42,983 nucleotides of DNA from Anaeromyxobacter sp. PSR-1 (GCF_000964525.1 NZ_BAZG01000019.1:1-42983), one strand, 5' to 3'. Positions 1 to 8,964 are shown, counted from the first letter of the stretch. Notes: generated from the sequence alone by a model not told the origin. Translations and numbers: made by a program.

Positions 1-479
1 GGGCTGATCGCGCGGCGCGCGCCGCGTCCCGGCATTTCCCGCGCCACGGAATTGGCGCTTCGCGTGCTCACGGATGGTCAATTCACGCTTTCCGGGCTCC
101 CCGGCCGGTCCCGCACTCCCGGTGCGCGGCGATCCGGTCCTGCGCCCCGGATCCGCTCGGCCGCGGGGGCGATGGCCGGATTTTTTTTGCGATCCCGGAG
201 CGCGCGCAAATTTTTGTATCGGACCGGAGCGGTCAATGTTGCGTCGCGGAGTCCAGAAATGCCATTTTTCGGGGTCTCCGTGCGCTTCTGTCCGGGTCGG
301 CGTTGACGCTGGTCAATTCTGGACGCGTCCGCTCGGTGCGCGCCGGCGCGCCTGCGGTCCTTCGTCCCACCGGCCCGTCCGCAAATCGTGCGCCGCCGGG
401 AATCCCGTCTCGTTCCGCAATTTTGCCGCGTTGCAATTCCAATCCGGGGCGATAGTCTCGCGCGCACCCGGAGGACGGA
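1..479. other. Gene-free leader upstream of the hydrogenase operon
   Basis: I see no convincing gene here. It is visibly richer in A and T than the genes that follow, with a T8 run at 181-188 and a T5 run at 211-215. It holds a likely terminator for a gene lying left of the window (151-188), three copies of GGTCAAT (76-82, 231-237, 311-317) and a perfect inverted repeat TTGAC-GCTG-GTCAA at 303-316. These are plausible regulator sites for the hyb operon, but I could not place a clean -35/-10 pair. The hybO ribosome binding site GGAGGA is at 470-475. Confidence 0.5.
151..188 (+). terminator. Probable intrinsic terminator of an upstream gene outside the window
   Basis: ATCC (151-154) and GGCC (159-162) can pair with GGCC (174-177) and GGAT (178-181) around a G-rich loop, leaving GCTC unpaired as a bulge on the left arm. 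An unbroken run of eight T follows directly (181-188). Long T runs are rare in this genome, so a terminator reading left to right is the simplest explanation. The bulge in the stem lowers confidence. Confidence 0.5.
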
Positions 480-1604
480 ATGGACAATATCGGCTCCCAG
501 ATGATCAGCGGCCCGGAGACCAAGGGCGTCTCTCGCCGTGACTTCATCAAGGTGTGCAGCGTCGCTGCCGCCGCCGTCGGCCTGCCCGCTTGGGCCGGCG
601 AGAAGATGGCGGAGAACGTCGGCAAGAAGAAGCCGTCGGTCGTCTGGCTCCACTTCCAGGAGTGCACCGGCTGCACCGAGTCGCTCCTGCGGACCAGCCA
701 CCCGGACGTCGGCGCGCTGGTGCTCGACCTGATCTCGGTGGACTACCACGAGACGCTGTTCGCCGCGGCGGGCAAGCAGATCGAGGAGGCGCTCGAGTCC
801 GCGAAGAAGGCGGGCGGCTACGTGCTCGTGGTCGAGGGCGCGATCCCGAAGAAGGACGACGGCATCTACTGCATGGTCGGCGGCAAGACCGCGGTGCAGT
901 CGCTGGTCGAGTGCGCCGAGAAGGCCGCGGCGGTGATCTGCATCGGCTCCTGCGCGAGCTGGGGCGGCGTGCCGTCGGCGGCGCCGAACCCGACGCAGGC
1001 GGTGGGCGCGCCGGAGATCCTGAAGGAGAAGGGGATCAACAAGCCGGTGGTGACGCTCCCCGGCTGCCCGGCGAACCCGTACAACCTCCTCGGCACCGTG
1101 CTGCAGTTCGCGACGTTCGGGACGCTGCCCAAGCTGGACGAGAAGGGCCGCCCCGCGTTCGCCTACGGCCGCGTGATCCACGAGGACTGCCCGCGGCGCC
1201 CGCACTTCGACGCCGGCCGCTTCGCGCAGGCCTACGGCGACGAGGGCCACCGCAACGGCTGGTGCCTCTACAAGATCGGCTGCAAGGGACCGCAGACGCA
1301 CGCCAACTGCTCGCTCCTCTCGTTCTGCGAGGTGCCGGGCGCGTGGCCCATCGGCATCGGCCACCCGTGCGTCGGCTGCACCGAGCAGGGCATCGTCTTC
1401 AACGTGCCCATCAACCAGAACCTGCCCATCGAGCACCCCACCGCCCCGATGGCCTACCCGGCCATCCACCCCGAGCACGGCGTGGTGGGCGGCAGCCCGG
1501 TCGCGGTCGGCCTGGGCGGCGCGGTGATCGGCGCCCTGGTCGGCGCGGGCGTGGTGGCCTCCCGGAAGATGGCGGCCGCCGACGACGCAGACGGGAAGGA
1601 GTAG
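480..1604 (+). CDS. hybO: [NiFe] uptake hydrogenase small subunit (HybO-type)
   Basis: This is the electron-transfer subunit of a periplasm-facing H2-oxidising enzyme; it carries three FeS clusters from the NiFe site in HybC towards HybA and HybB. A twin-arginine signal SRRDFIK lies at residues 18-24, so the folded heterodimer is exported by Tat. Proximal-cluster ligands are C62 and C65 (ECTGCTES), C158 (GSCAS) and C196 (PGCP). Distal ligands are H234, C237, C262 and C268; medial ligands are C277, C297 and C300. A hydrophobic helix near 342-360 is the C-terminal membrane anchor. The proximal motif is the standard four-Cys type, without the extra cysteines of O2-tolerant enzymes. The start is set by GGAGGA five bases upstream of the ATG. 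At 374 aa it has family length and leads the operon hybOABC. Confidence 0.96.
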   Translation: MDNIGSQMISGPETKGVSRRDFIKVCSVAAAAVGLPAWAGEKMAENVGKKKPSVVWLHFQECTGCTESLLRTSHPDVGALVLDLISVDYHETLFAAAGKQIEEALESAKKAGGYVLVVEGAIPKKDDGIYCMVGGKTAVQSLVECAEKAAAVICIGSCASWGGVPSAAPNPTQAVGAPEILKEKGINKPVVTLPGCPANPYNLLGTVLQFATFGTLPKLDEKGRPAFAYGRVIHEDCPRRPHFDAGRFAQAYGDEGHRNGWCLYKIGCKGPQTHANCSLLSFCEVPGAWPIGIGHPCVGCTEQGIVFNVPINQNLPIEHPTAPMAYPAIHPEHGVVGGSPVAVGLGGAVIGALVGAGVVASRKMAAADDADGKE

Positions 1605-1609
1605 CGGCG

Positions 1610-2563
1610 ATGACCATCTCTCGACGAGACCTGCTCAAGGGAGCGGTCGCCGCGGGAGCCGCCGTCGCCATCCCGGCCACGGCGGAGGCCCGGCACGAGA
1701 TCGAGCCGCTCCCCGACGCGGTGGGCATGCTGTTCGACTCGACGCTGTGCGTGGGCTGCCGCGCCTGCCAGAGCGCCTGCAAGGTGTCGAACAAGCTCCC
1801 CGAGGACAAGGTGGAGGCGAACGGCGGCGTCTACGACGCGCCGAACGACCTGAACAGCACCACCAAGAACGTCATCAAGGCGTTCCCCGCCGGCGACACG
1901 CAGCACTACATGAAGCAGCAGTGCATGCACTGCGTGGATCCCTCCTGCGTGTCCGTCTGCATGCTGGGCGCGCTGCACAAGGAGGGCGAGGGGAAGCGCG
2001 ACTTCAAGGGCGAGAAGAAGGGCACCGGCATCGTCCTCTGGGACAAGTGGACCTGCGTCGGCTGCCGCTATTGCCAGATCGGCTGCGCCTTCAACGTCCC
2101 GAAGTTCGAGTGGTTCGAGGCGTTCCCCGCCATCGTGAAGTGCGAGCTGTGCCGGCACCGCCGCGACGAGCAGAAGTCCGGCCCGCTCGCGGTCGCGAAC
2201 CCCGCCTGCTGCGAGGTCTGCCCGCGCGAGGCGGTGATCTTCGGCTACCGCAAGGATCTGCTCGCCGAGGCGAAGCGGCGCGTCGCCGCCGACCCGCAGC
2301 GCTACAACCCGCACGTCTACGGCGAGCACGACGGCGGCGGCACGCAGGTGCTGTACCTCGCCGCCGCCGGGGTGCAGTTCCACGACCTCGGCCTCCCCGA
2401 CCTCCCCGAGCGCTCGCAGGCGGAGTTCTCGGAGAGCGTCTCGCACGCGCCGTACCTGTACGGCGTGACGCCGATCGCGCTGTACGCGGCGATGGCCTTC
2501 GTCATCAACCGCAACAAGAAGAAGGAAGAGGCCGCCGAGCACGGCGAGGAGGGCAAGCGATGA
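1610..2563 (+). CDS. hybA: Hydrogenase 2 ferredoxin-like subunit (HybA-type)
   Basis: A 317-aa four-cluster ferredoxin that relays electrons from the small subunit to the membrane quinone module HybB. The N-terminus has a Tat motif SRRDLLK (residues 4-10) and a hydrophobic stretch, so it is exported. The first Cys group is C47, C50, C53, C57 (CVGCRACQSAC); further groups are CMHCVDPSCVSVC, CVGCRYCQIGC and CELC plus CCEVC, enough for four [4Fe-4S] clusters. A hydrophobic segment near the C-terminus (TPIALYAAMAFVI) followed by a Lys-rich tail is a membrane anchor. The ATG lies five bases after the hybO stop, and the stop overlaps the hybB start as ATGA, so translation is coupled. Confidence 0.95.
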   Translation: MTISRRDLLKGAVAAGAAVAIPATAEARHEIEPLPDAVGMLFDSTLCVGCRACQSACKVSNKLPEDKVEANGGVYDAPNDLNSTTKNVIKAFPAGDTQHYMKQQCMHCVDPSCVSVCMLGALHKEGEGKRDFKGEKKGTGIVLWDKWTCVGCRYCQIGCAFNVPKFEWFEAFPAIVKCELCRHRRDEQKSGPLAVANPACCEVCPREAVIFGYRKDLLAEAKRRVAADPQRYNPHVYGEHDGGGTQVLYLAAAGVQFHDLGLPDLPERSQAEFSESVSHAPYLYGVTPIALYAAMAFVINRNKKKEEAAEHGEEGKR

Positions 2564-3807
2564 GCGGCCACGACCACCCGCAGGCCATCGGGGGCAAGCT
2601 CTTCGACCCCCTCATGAAGGTCCTGCTCGCCGTCTTCGGCGTCTCCGCCCTGGTGATGGCCTACCGGTTCGTCACGGGGATCGGCTCGGTCTCCAACATG
2701 ACCGACGGCTTCACCTGGGGCATCTGGGAGCCGATCAACGTCGTCGTCTTCACCGGCATCGGCGCCGGCGCCTACGGCGTCGGGCTCCTCTGCTACCTGC
2801 TCAACAAGGGCCAGTACCACGGCCTGGTGCGGCCGGCGGTGCTGCTCGGCGCCATCGCGTACACGCTGGGCGGCAGCTCGATCATGATCGCGCTGGGCCG
2901 CTACTGGAACGCGGTGACGCTGCCCATCGTCCCGTGGTGGAACCTCAGCTCCGCGCTCCTCGAGGTCGCGGTCTGCGTGATGATGTACGTGATGGTCCTC
3001 TGGATCGAGGTGCTGCCGGCGATCTTCGACGGCGCCGCCCAGAGCAAGTCACCCAGGTGGTCCGCCATCGGGAAGCGCTGGGGCGCGCGCATGGCGAAGG
3101 CGATGCCGTACATCATCGCGCTCGCCATCCTGCTCCCCACCATGCACCAGAGCTCGCTGGGCGGCCTGTACCTCATCGCCGGCCCGAAGCTCCACCCGTT
3201 CTGGCACACCGCGCTGCTCCCCACGCTCTTCCTCGTGTCCTGCCTGTCGATGGGCTACGGCGCGGTGGTGGTGCTGGTGAACATCCTGCGGCTGAACTGG
3301 AACGCGAAGCAGGACCAGGCGCTGTTCGCCAGCATGTCGAAGGTGAACGCGGGCTTCCTGCTGCTGTACGTGGTGCTCCGCCTCGGCGACATCGTGCTGC
3401 ACGGCAAGCTCAGGTTCCTCGGCGCCGACTTCCCCACCTTCCTGTTCCTGGTGGAGATGGCGCTGTTCATCGCGCCGGCCGTCATGTTCGTCATGCCCGG
3501 CGTGCAGCGGAACCGCGGCAAGCTGTTCGGCGCCGCGCTCCTGGCCGTGCTCGCCGGCGCCGTCTACCGCGCCGACACGTACATGACCATGTACCGGCCG
3601 GCCGGCTGGACCGCCGACGGCAAGTCCATCGCCGCGGGGTGGGACTACTTCCCGTCCGTCGGCGAGACGGTCGTCACCATCGGCATGGCCGCCATCGGCA
3701 TGGCCATCTTCGTCTTCATCTCCCGTCTGTTCCCCGTCGTCGTCGTCGACCAGGGGAAGAAGTCCACGATCGGCCGCGGCGAGGTCCGGGCCGCTTCCGG
3801 CCACTGA
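2560..3807 (+). CDS. hybB: Hydrogenase membrane anchor / quinone-reducing subunit (HybB, NrfD-PsrC family)
   Basis: This is a 415-aa polytopic protein of the NrfD/HybB family (PF03916-like), with about ten hydrophobic segments. It anchors the hydrogenase and passes electrons to (mena)quinone. Family features seen include the N-terminal FTWGIWEPINV stretch with conserved Gly and Trp, and the Asn in the PWWNLSSALLE helix. It begins with a short His-containing cytoplasmic tail and ends in a basic tail. The ATG overlaps the hybA stop by four bases. As with E. coli Hyd-2, the gene order small-A-B-large points to an energy-linked uptake hydrogenase rather than the cytochrome b (HyaC) type. Confidence 0.94.
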   Translation: MSGHDHPQAIGGKLFDPLMKVLLAVFGVSALVMAYRFVTGIGSVSNMTDGFTWGIWEPINVVVFTGIGAGAYGVGLLCYLLNKGQYHGLVRPAVLLGAIAYTLGGSSIMIALGRYWNAVTLPIVPWWNLSSALLEVAVCVMMYVMVLWIEVLPAIFDGAAQSKSPRWSAIGKRWGARMAKAMPYIIALAILLPTMHQSSLGGLYLIAGPKLHPFWHTALLPTLFLVSCLSMGYGAVVVLVNILRLNWNAKQDQALFASMSKVNAGFLLLYVVLRLGDIVLHGKLRFLGADFPTFLFLVEMALFIAPAVMFVMPGVQRNRGKLFGAALLAVLAGAVYRADTYMTMYRPAGWTADGKSIAAGWDYFPSVGETVVTIGMAAIGMAIFVFISRLFPVVVVDQGKKSTIGRGEVRAASGH

Positions 3808-3818
3808 GGGGTGCCTAA

Positions 3819-5552
3819 ATGAGCAAGCTCATCACCATCGACCCGGTCACGCGCATCGAGGGTCACCTCCGCATCGACGTCGAGGTCGACGGGGGCGCGG
3901 TCAAGAACGCATGGTCCTCGGGCACCATGTGGCGCGGCATCGAGACCATCCTCCAGGGCCGCGATCCCCGCGACGCCTGGATCTTCACCCAGCGCATCTG
4001 CGGCGTGTGCACCACCGTGCACGCGATCGCCTCGGTGCGCAGCGTGGAGAACGCGCTCGGCCTCGAGATCCCGCTGAACGCGCAGCTCATCCGCAACCTG
4101 ATCGTCACGGCGCACACGCTGCACGATCACATCGTCCACTTCTACCAGCTGTCCGCGCTGGACTGGGTGGACGTGACCAGCGCCCTGAAGGCCGACCCGG
4201 TGAAGGCGGCGCAGCTCGCCGAGTCGATCTCCAGCTGGCCGGGCAACTCGAAGCACGAGCTCGCGGCGGTGAAGGCGCGCCTCGAGGGCTTCGTGAAGGC
4301 CGGCCAGATGGGCATCTTCACCAACGGCTACTGGGGCCACCCGGCGATGAAGCTCTCGCCGGAGGTGAACCTGCTCGCGGTCGCGCACTACCTCCAGGCG
4401 CTGGAGATCCAGCGCAAGGCCAACATGGCGGTGGCGATCCTCGGCTCGAAGACGCCGAACATCCAGAACCTGGCGGTGGGCGGCGTGGCCAACGCCATCA
4501 ACCTGGACAGCCCGGCCGCGCTGAACATGGAGAAGCTGTACCAGGTGAAGACCCTCATCGACGAGGTCGCCACCTTCGTGCAGCAGTGCTACCTGCCCGA
4601 CGTGGCCGCCATCGGCGGCTTCTACCCGGACTGGTTCAAGTACGGCGCCGGCGTGACGAACTACCTCTCGGTGCCCGAGCTCCCGCTGGACGAGAAGATG
4701 TCGAAGTTCGACATCCCGGGCGGCGTGCTCTGGAACGGCAAGCTCGAGCTGGCGCACAAGCTGGCGGGCTGGAACGACGACTACCTGAAGCAGAACGTGA
4801 CGGAGTCGATCGCGCACGCCCACTACGACGGCGCCTGGGCCAAGGGCCCGTGGGAGGAGGACGACAAGCCGAAGTTCGCCGGTGAGTGGAAGCACGAGAC
4901 GCCCGCGCCCGACCGCTACACCTGGGTGAAGGCGCCGCGCCTCGAGGGCAAGCCGGTGCAGGTCGGGCCGCTCGCCTGCGTGCTGGTGGGCCTCGCCTCC
5001 GGCCACGAGCCCACCACCCGGTGGGCCACCGCGGCCATCGGCGCGGTGAAGGCGATCCACAAGATCGACCTCACCCCGGCGCACCTCCACTCGACGCTCG
5101 GCCGTCACGCGGCCCGCGCCATCCGCGCGGCCATGATGGCCGAGATGGCCCAGAAGCAGTGGAAGCTCCTGGTCGAGAACATCGGCAAGGGCGACACGCG
5201 CATCTGGGTGGACCCGATGGCGAACCTGAAGCCCGGCATCTACAAGGGCGTCGGCTTCCACGAGGCGCCGCGCGGCACGCTCTCGCACTGGTGCGTGATC
5301 GAGGCCGACAAGAAGGGCATGAAGCTGAAGAACTACCAGTGCGTCGTGCCCTCGACCTGGAACGCCGGCCCGCGCGACGCGAGCGGCGCCCTGGGCCCCT
5401 ACGAGAAGTCGCTCGTCGGCAACCCCATCGCCGACCCGAAGCTGCCGCTCGAGGCGCTCCGCACCATCCACTCGTTCGACCCGTGCCTCGCCTGCGCCAT
5501 CCACACCGTGGACGCCGAGGGTGACGAGATCGCCCGGGTGAAGGTGCTGTAG
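3819..5552 (+). CDS. hybC: [NiFe] uptake hydrogenase large subunit (HybC-type)
   Basis: This is the catalytic subunit, 577 aa, which splits H2 at a Ni-Fe(CN)2CO centre. The L1 motif RICGVC places ligands C61 and C64 after an RIEGHL box (residues 12-17). The L2 motif DPCLACAIH gives C556 and C559. H562 is followed by exactly 15 residues (TVDAEG to the end), the typical peptide removed by a HybD-type protease after nickel insertion. Both L2 ligands are encoded by TGC, so this is not a selenocysteine enzyme. It has no signal peptide, consistent with hitch-hiking export with HybO. A GAGGGGTG sequence precedes the ATG. A strong hairpin follows 20 bases after the stop. Confidence 0.97.
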   Translation: MSKLITIDPVTRIEGHLRIDVEVDGGAVKNAWSSGTMWRGIETILQGRDPRDAWIFTQRICGVCTTVHAIASVRSVENALGLEIPLNAQLIRNLIVTAHTLHDHIVHFYQLSALDWVDVTSALKADPVKAAQLAESISSWPGNSKHELAAVKARLEGFVKAGQMGIFTNGYWGHPAMKLSPEVNLLAVAHYLQALEIQRKANMAVAILGSKTPNIQNLAVGGVANAINLDSPAALNMEKLYQVKTLIDEVATFVQQCYLPDVAAIGGFYPDWFKYGAGVTNYLSVPELPLDEKMSKFDIPGGVLWNGKLELAHKLAGWNDDYLKQNVTESIAHAHYDGAWAKGPWEEDDKPKFAGEWKHETPAPDRYTWVKAPRLEGKPVQVGPLACVLVGLASGHEPTTRWATAAIGAVKAIHKIDLTPAHLHSTLGRHAARAIRAAMMAEMAQKQWKLLVENIGKGDTRIWVDPMANLKPGIYKGVGFHEAPRGTLSHWCVIEADKKGMKLKNYQCVVPSTWNAGPRDASGALGPYEKSLVGNPIADPKLPLEALRTIHSFDPCLACAIHTVDAEGDEIARVKVL

Positions 5553-5571
5553 CCCGCGTCGGGTGGTACAT

Positions 5572-5612
5572 CCGATCCCGTCCTCGACCGCCGGGGACGG
5601 GATCGGCCTTTT
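5572..5612 (+). terminator. Intrinsic terminator between hybC and hybD
   Basis: A perfect 12-bp stem, CCGATCCCGTCC (5572-5583) with GGACGGGATCGG (5595-5606), closes an 11-base loop and is followed by CCTTTT. It separates the structural genes from the maturation genes that continue on the same strand. The hybD ribosome binding site GGAGGAGG starts about 22 bases further on, so no room is left for a large separate promoter. Partial termination would set a lower level for protease and hyp genes. Confidence 0.8.
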
Positions 5613-5645
5613 CGGGAGCCCCGCCGCGGCGGGGAGGAGGCTCGG

Positions 5646-6173
5646 GTGGCGCGCATCGCGGTCTTCGGCATCGGCAACGTGCTCACCGGCGACGACGCCG
5701 TCGGGCCGTACGTGGTGAAGGTGCTGGAGGCCCGCTGGGAGCTGCCGGGCGTCGAGGTGGTGGACGCCGGCACGCCCGGCCTCGACCTCACCGCCTACTT
5801 CGCCGGCCTCGACGCGGCCGTCCTGGTGGACGCGGTCAAGGCGCGCGCCGCGCCGGGCGAGCTGCGGACCTACTCGCGCGAGGACCTGGTGAAGCGCTCG
5901 CCGGTGCTGGCGGTGAGCCCGCACGAGCCCGGGCTGCGCGAGGCGGTCATGAACGCCGAGTTCATGGGCGTGTGCCCGGCCACGGTGCGCCTGGTGGGCG
6001 TGGTGGCGGAGCGGACCGACCTCGGCTGCGCGCTCTCGCCCTCGGTGCAGGCCGCGGTGCCGGCGGCGGTCGAGCAGGTGCTGTCCGAGCTGCGGGCGCT
6101 GGGCGTCGCGCCGCGGCCCCGCGACCCGCCGGCCGAGCCGGACCTGTGGTGGGAGAAGGGCCGGGCCGGATAG
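5646..6173 (+). CDS. hybD: Hydrogenase maturation protease (HybD, peptidase M52)
   Basis: A 175-aa endopeptidase that removes the C-terminal peptide of HybC once nickel is in place. It begins FGIGNVLTGDDAVG, where the acidic residue of GNxLxxDD is a nickel-sensing ligand. A second acidic residue sits in the VVDAGTPGLDL segment and the His ligand in SPHEPG. The length is typical of the family. It starts with GTG, chosen because GGAGGAGG lies at ideal spacing and because the FGIGN motif must follow directly. The C-terminal 15 residues (RPRDPPAEP and on) are a charged extension of little conservation. Confidence 0.93.
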   Translation: MARIAVFGIGNVLTGDDAVGPYVVKVLEARWELPGVEVVDAGTPGLDLTAYFAGLDAAVLVDAVKARAAPGELRTYSREDLVKRSPVLAVSPHEPGLREAVMNAEFMGVCPATVRLVGVVAERTDLGCALSPSVQAAVPAAVEQVLSELRALGVAPRPRDPPAEPDLWWEKGRAG

Positions 6174-6316
6174 CGCCGGGCGCGCCGCAGGGAATGCGCG
6201 CCGGGCAAACGGACGTTGATCCACCGGGTGGCCGCCCCGCGTTGCGGCGGCGAAAGGCGCGGCGGTAAGCTCGCGCCGCCCCAGCACGGAAGGCCCAGGC
6301 GCACGCGCCGCTCCGC

Positions 6317-8638
6317 ATGACCACGCAGCGGACCACAGACGGCGGGCCGGATCGCTCCGGCGAGGGGCGGCGGATCGCCGTGAGCGGCACGGTGCAGGGC
6401 GTCGGCTTCCGGCCGTTCGTCTACCGGCTGGCGCACCAGACCGGCGTGACCGGCCGCGTCCGCAACGACGCGGCCGGCGTGACCATCGAGGCGTTCGGCC
6501 CGCGCGCCGCGCTGGACGCGTTCCAGGCCCGCCTGGTGAGCGACCGCCCGCCCGCCGCCTCCATCGCCGCGCTGCGCGCCGAGCCCATCCCCGCCGAGCC
6601 GGCGGCGCGCTTCGAGATCGTGGAGAGCGGCGGGGCGGCCGAGCGGCGGGTGGCCATCCCGCCGGACCTCGCCACCTGCCCCGAGTGCCTCGACGAGCTG
6701 CGCGACCCCGCCGATCGCCGCCACCGCTACCCCTTCACGAACTGCACCGCCTGCGGCCCGCGCTTCACCATCGCGCTGGGCGTCCCCTACGACCGGCCCG
6801 CCACCACCATGGCCGGCTTCCGGATGTGCCCGGCCTGCGCGCGCGAGTACGGCGACCCGCTCGACCGGCGCTTCCACGCGCAGCCGAACGCGTGCCCCGT
6901 GTGCGGCCCGCGCGTCGCGCTGCGGGACGCCGCCGGCGCGCCGCGCCCCTCCGCCGACCCGATCCGCGACTGCGCCGCGCTCCTGCGCTCCGGCGGCGTC
7001 GCCGCGGTGAAGGGGCTCGGCGGGTACCACCTCGCGTGCGACGCGAGCGCGCCCGCCGCGGTGCGGACGCTGCGCGAGCGGAAGCGCCGCGAGGAGAAGC
7101 CGCTCGCGGTCATGGTGGCGGACCTCGGGGCCGCGCGGGCGCTCGCCGAGCTCTCGCCGGACGAGGCGGCGCTGCTCGCCGCCCCCGAGCGTCCCATCGT
7201 GCTCTGCCGCCGGCGGCCCGGCGCGGCGCTCGCCCCGGAGCTCGCGCCCGGCAGCCCCATCGTCGGGCTCATGCTGGCGTACGCGCCGCTCCACCACCTG
7301 CTGCTCGCCGACGCCGGCGTGCCGCTGGTGATGACGAGCGCGAACCTCTCCGACGAGCCCATCGCCTTCGAGGACGAGGACGCGCTGGCGCGGCTCGGCG
7401 GCATCGCCGACCTGTTCCTGGTCCACGACCGGCCCATCGCCTCGCGCTGCGACGACTCGGTGGCGCGGGTGGTGGCGGGGCGGCCCTTGGTCATGCGCCG
7501 CAGCCGCGGGTTCGTGCCGCGCCCGGTGCGCACCGCCCGGCGCTTCGCCCGCCCGGTGCTGGCGGCGGGCGCGCAGCTCAAGAACGCCTGCTGCCTGGCG
7601 CGGGGCGACGAGGCCACCCTGGGCCCGCACGTGGGCGACCTCGACGGCCTCGAGACCTACGGCGCGTTCGAGGCGGCGGTGGCGCGGCTGGAGGCGTTCC
7701 TCGCCTTCCGCCCCGAGCTGCTCGCCTGCGACCTCCACCCGCTCTACCTCTCCACGCGCTGGGCGCGCGAGCGGGCCAAGGCGGCCTCGCTGCCGCTCGT
7801 CGAGGTCCAGCACCACCACGCGCACGCCGCCGCCTGCATGGCCGAGCACGGCCTCGAGGGCCCGGTCCTGGCGCTGTGCTGGGACGGCACCGGGCTCGGC
7901 GCCGACGGCGCGTCCTGGGGCGGGGAGCTCCTGCTCGCCGAGGCGGCGCGCTTCGAGCGGCTCGCCACCTTCCGGCCGGTGGCGCTGGCGGGCGGCGACC
8001 GCGCCATCCGCGATCCCTGGCGCATCGCGCTCGCGGCGCTGCTCGACGCGTTCGGCGAGGACGCCCCGCTCGACCGCCTCCCCCTGTTCGCGGGGGTGCC
8101 GGCGCGGGAGCTGGAGGTGGTCGGCCGCATGCTCGCCGCCGGCCTGAACGCGCCGCCCGCCCACGGGGCCGGGCGCGCCTTCGACGCCGCCGGCGCGCTC
8201 GCGCTGTGCCGCCCGTCGGCGCGCTTCGAGGGGCAGCTCGCGCTCGCGCTCGACGCGGCCGCGCACGGCCACGAGGCGCCGCCCTACCCGTTCGACCTCG
8301 ACGCGTCCGGGCCGGTGGAGGCGCTCGACCTGCGCCCGCTGTGGCGCGCGCTCGCGGCGGACGTCCTGGCGGCCCGGCCGGCCGGGGAGATCTCGGCGCG
8401 CTTCCACGCGGCGCTCGCCGCGGCCGGCGCCGAGCAGGTCCGGCGGGCGGCGCGCCGGGCCGGGCGGCTGCCGGTGGTGCTGACCGGCGGCTGCTTCCAG
8501 AACGCGCGGCTCGCGGAGGCGATCCGCGCGCGGCTGGAGGGAGAGTTCGCGGTATACCAGCACGGCGAGGTGCCGCCCGGCGACGGCGGGATCGCGCTCG
8601 GCCAGGCGGTGGTCGCCGACGCGGTGGCCCGCGCCTAG
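6317..8638 (+). CDS. hypF: Carbamoyltransferase HypF
   Basis: This 773-aa enzyme turns carbamoyl phosphate and ATP into a carbamoyl-adenylate and transfers the carbamoyl group to the HypE C-terminal Cys, the source of the CN ligands. Domains in order: acylphosphatase (about residues 19-105, GTVQGVGFRPFVYRL); two zinc-finger pairs (CPECLDEL with CTACGPR, and CPACAREY with CPVCGPR); a YrdC-like domain (about 215-390, beginning AALLRSGGVAAVKGLGGYHLACDA); and a Kae1-like domain with the HHHAHAAACMAEH metal site and a closing GGCFQN motif. It opens the hyp run; 143 bases separate it from hybD and could hold a promoter, though I see no clear one. An in-frame ATG at 6317 fits family length. Confidence 0.95.
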   Translation: MTTQRTTDGGPDRSGEGRRIAVSGTVQGVGFRPFVYRLAHQTGVTGRVRNDAAGVTIEAFGPRAALDAFQARLVSDRPPAASIAALRAEPIPAEPAARFEIVESGGAAERRVAIPPDLATCPECLDELRDPADRRHRYPFTNCTACGPRFTIALGVPYDRPATTMAGFRMCPACAREYGDPLDRRFHAQPNACPVCGPRVALRDAAGAPRPSADPIRDCAALLRSGGVAAVKGLGGYHLACDASAPAAVRTLRERKRREEKPLAVMVADLGAARALAELSPDEAALLAAPERPIVLCRRRPGAALAPELAPGSPIVGLMLAYAPLHHLLLADAGVPLVMTSANLSDEPIAFEDEDALARLGGIADLFLVHDRPIASRCDDSVARVVAGRPLVMRRSRGFVPRPVRTARRFARPVLAAGAQLKNACCLARGDEATLGPHVGDLDGLETYGAFEAAVARLEAFLAFRPELLACDLHPLYLSTRWARERAKAASLPLVEVQHHHAHAAACMAEHGLEGPVLALCWDGTGLGADGASWGGELLLAEAARFERLATFRPVALAGGDRAIRDPWRIALAALLDAFGEDAPLDRLPLFAGVPARELEVVGRMLAAGLNAPPAHGAGRAFDAAGALALCRPSARFEGQLALALDAAAHGHEAPPYPFDLDASGPVEALDLRPLWRALAADVLAARPAGEISARFHAALAAAGAEQVRRAARRAGRLPVVLTGGCFQNARLAEAIRARLEGEFAVYQHGEVPPGDGGIALGQAVVADAVARA

Positions 8639-8665
8639 CGCCGGCCGGTGGAGGAGACGGAAGAC

Positions 8666-8953
8666 ATGTGCCTCGGGGTTCCAGGGAAGGTCATCGCCAT
8701 CGACGGGCTCGACGCCACGGTGGACTTCTTCGGCGTGCGCAAGTCGCTCCGCCTCGACATCGTGGACGAGCCGGTGCAGGTGGGCGACTACGTGCTCAAC
8801 CACGTGGGCTTCGCCATCCGGCGCATCCCGCCCGAGGAGGTCCAGGAGACGCTGGCGCTGTTCGACCAGATCCTGGAGGTCTCCGGCGCGAAGGAGGACC
8901 TCATGGCCGCCGACGTCCGGGGCGAGATGGCCGCCGGGAAGGACCAGAAGTAG
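8666..8953 (+). CDS. hypC: Hydrogenase assembly chaperone HypC/HybG
   Basis: This 95-aa chaperone carries the Fe(CN)2CO unit with HypD and delivers it to the large subunit. It must begin Met-Cys, because the processed N-terminal Cys binds iron; the sequence MCLGVPGK at 8666 gives exactly that. A GTG 18 bases upstream is in frame but would bury this Cys and is rejected; GGAGGAGAC sits correctly for the ATG. A second family motif is the VGDYVLNHVGFAI stretch. The C-terminal 20 residues are charged. It lies 27 bases after hypF and 11 before hypD. Confidence 0.95.
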   Translation: MCLGVPGKVIAIDGLDATVDFFGVRKSLRLDIVDEPVQVGDYVLNHVGFAIRRIPPEEVQETLALFDQILEVSGAKEDLMAADVRGEMAAGKDQK

Positions 8954-8964
8954 GAGGGCCGGCG

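Noticed and set aside
53-68. Sigma-54 promoter for the hydrogenase (TGGCGC with TGCT)
   Set aside because: GG-N10-GC spacing fits, but the match to the consensus is weak and it lies over 400 bases from the gene; such matches are common in GC-rich DNA.
600-680. Oxygen-tolerant type proximal cluster
   Set aside because: The motif is ECTGCTES with no additional cysteines, the ordinary oxygen-sensitive pattern.
5469-5510. Selenocysteine in the hydrogenase L2 motif
   Set aside because: Both cysteines of DPCLAC are encoded by TGC and no TGA is in frame.
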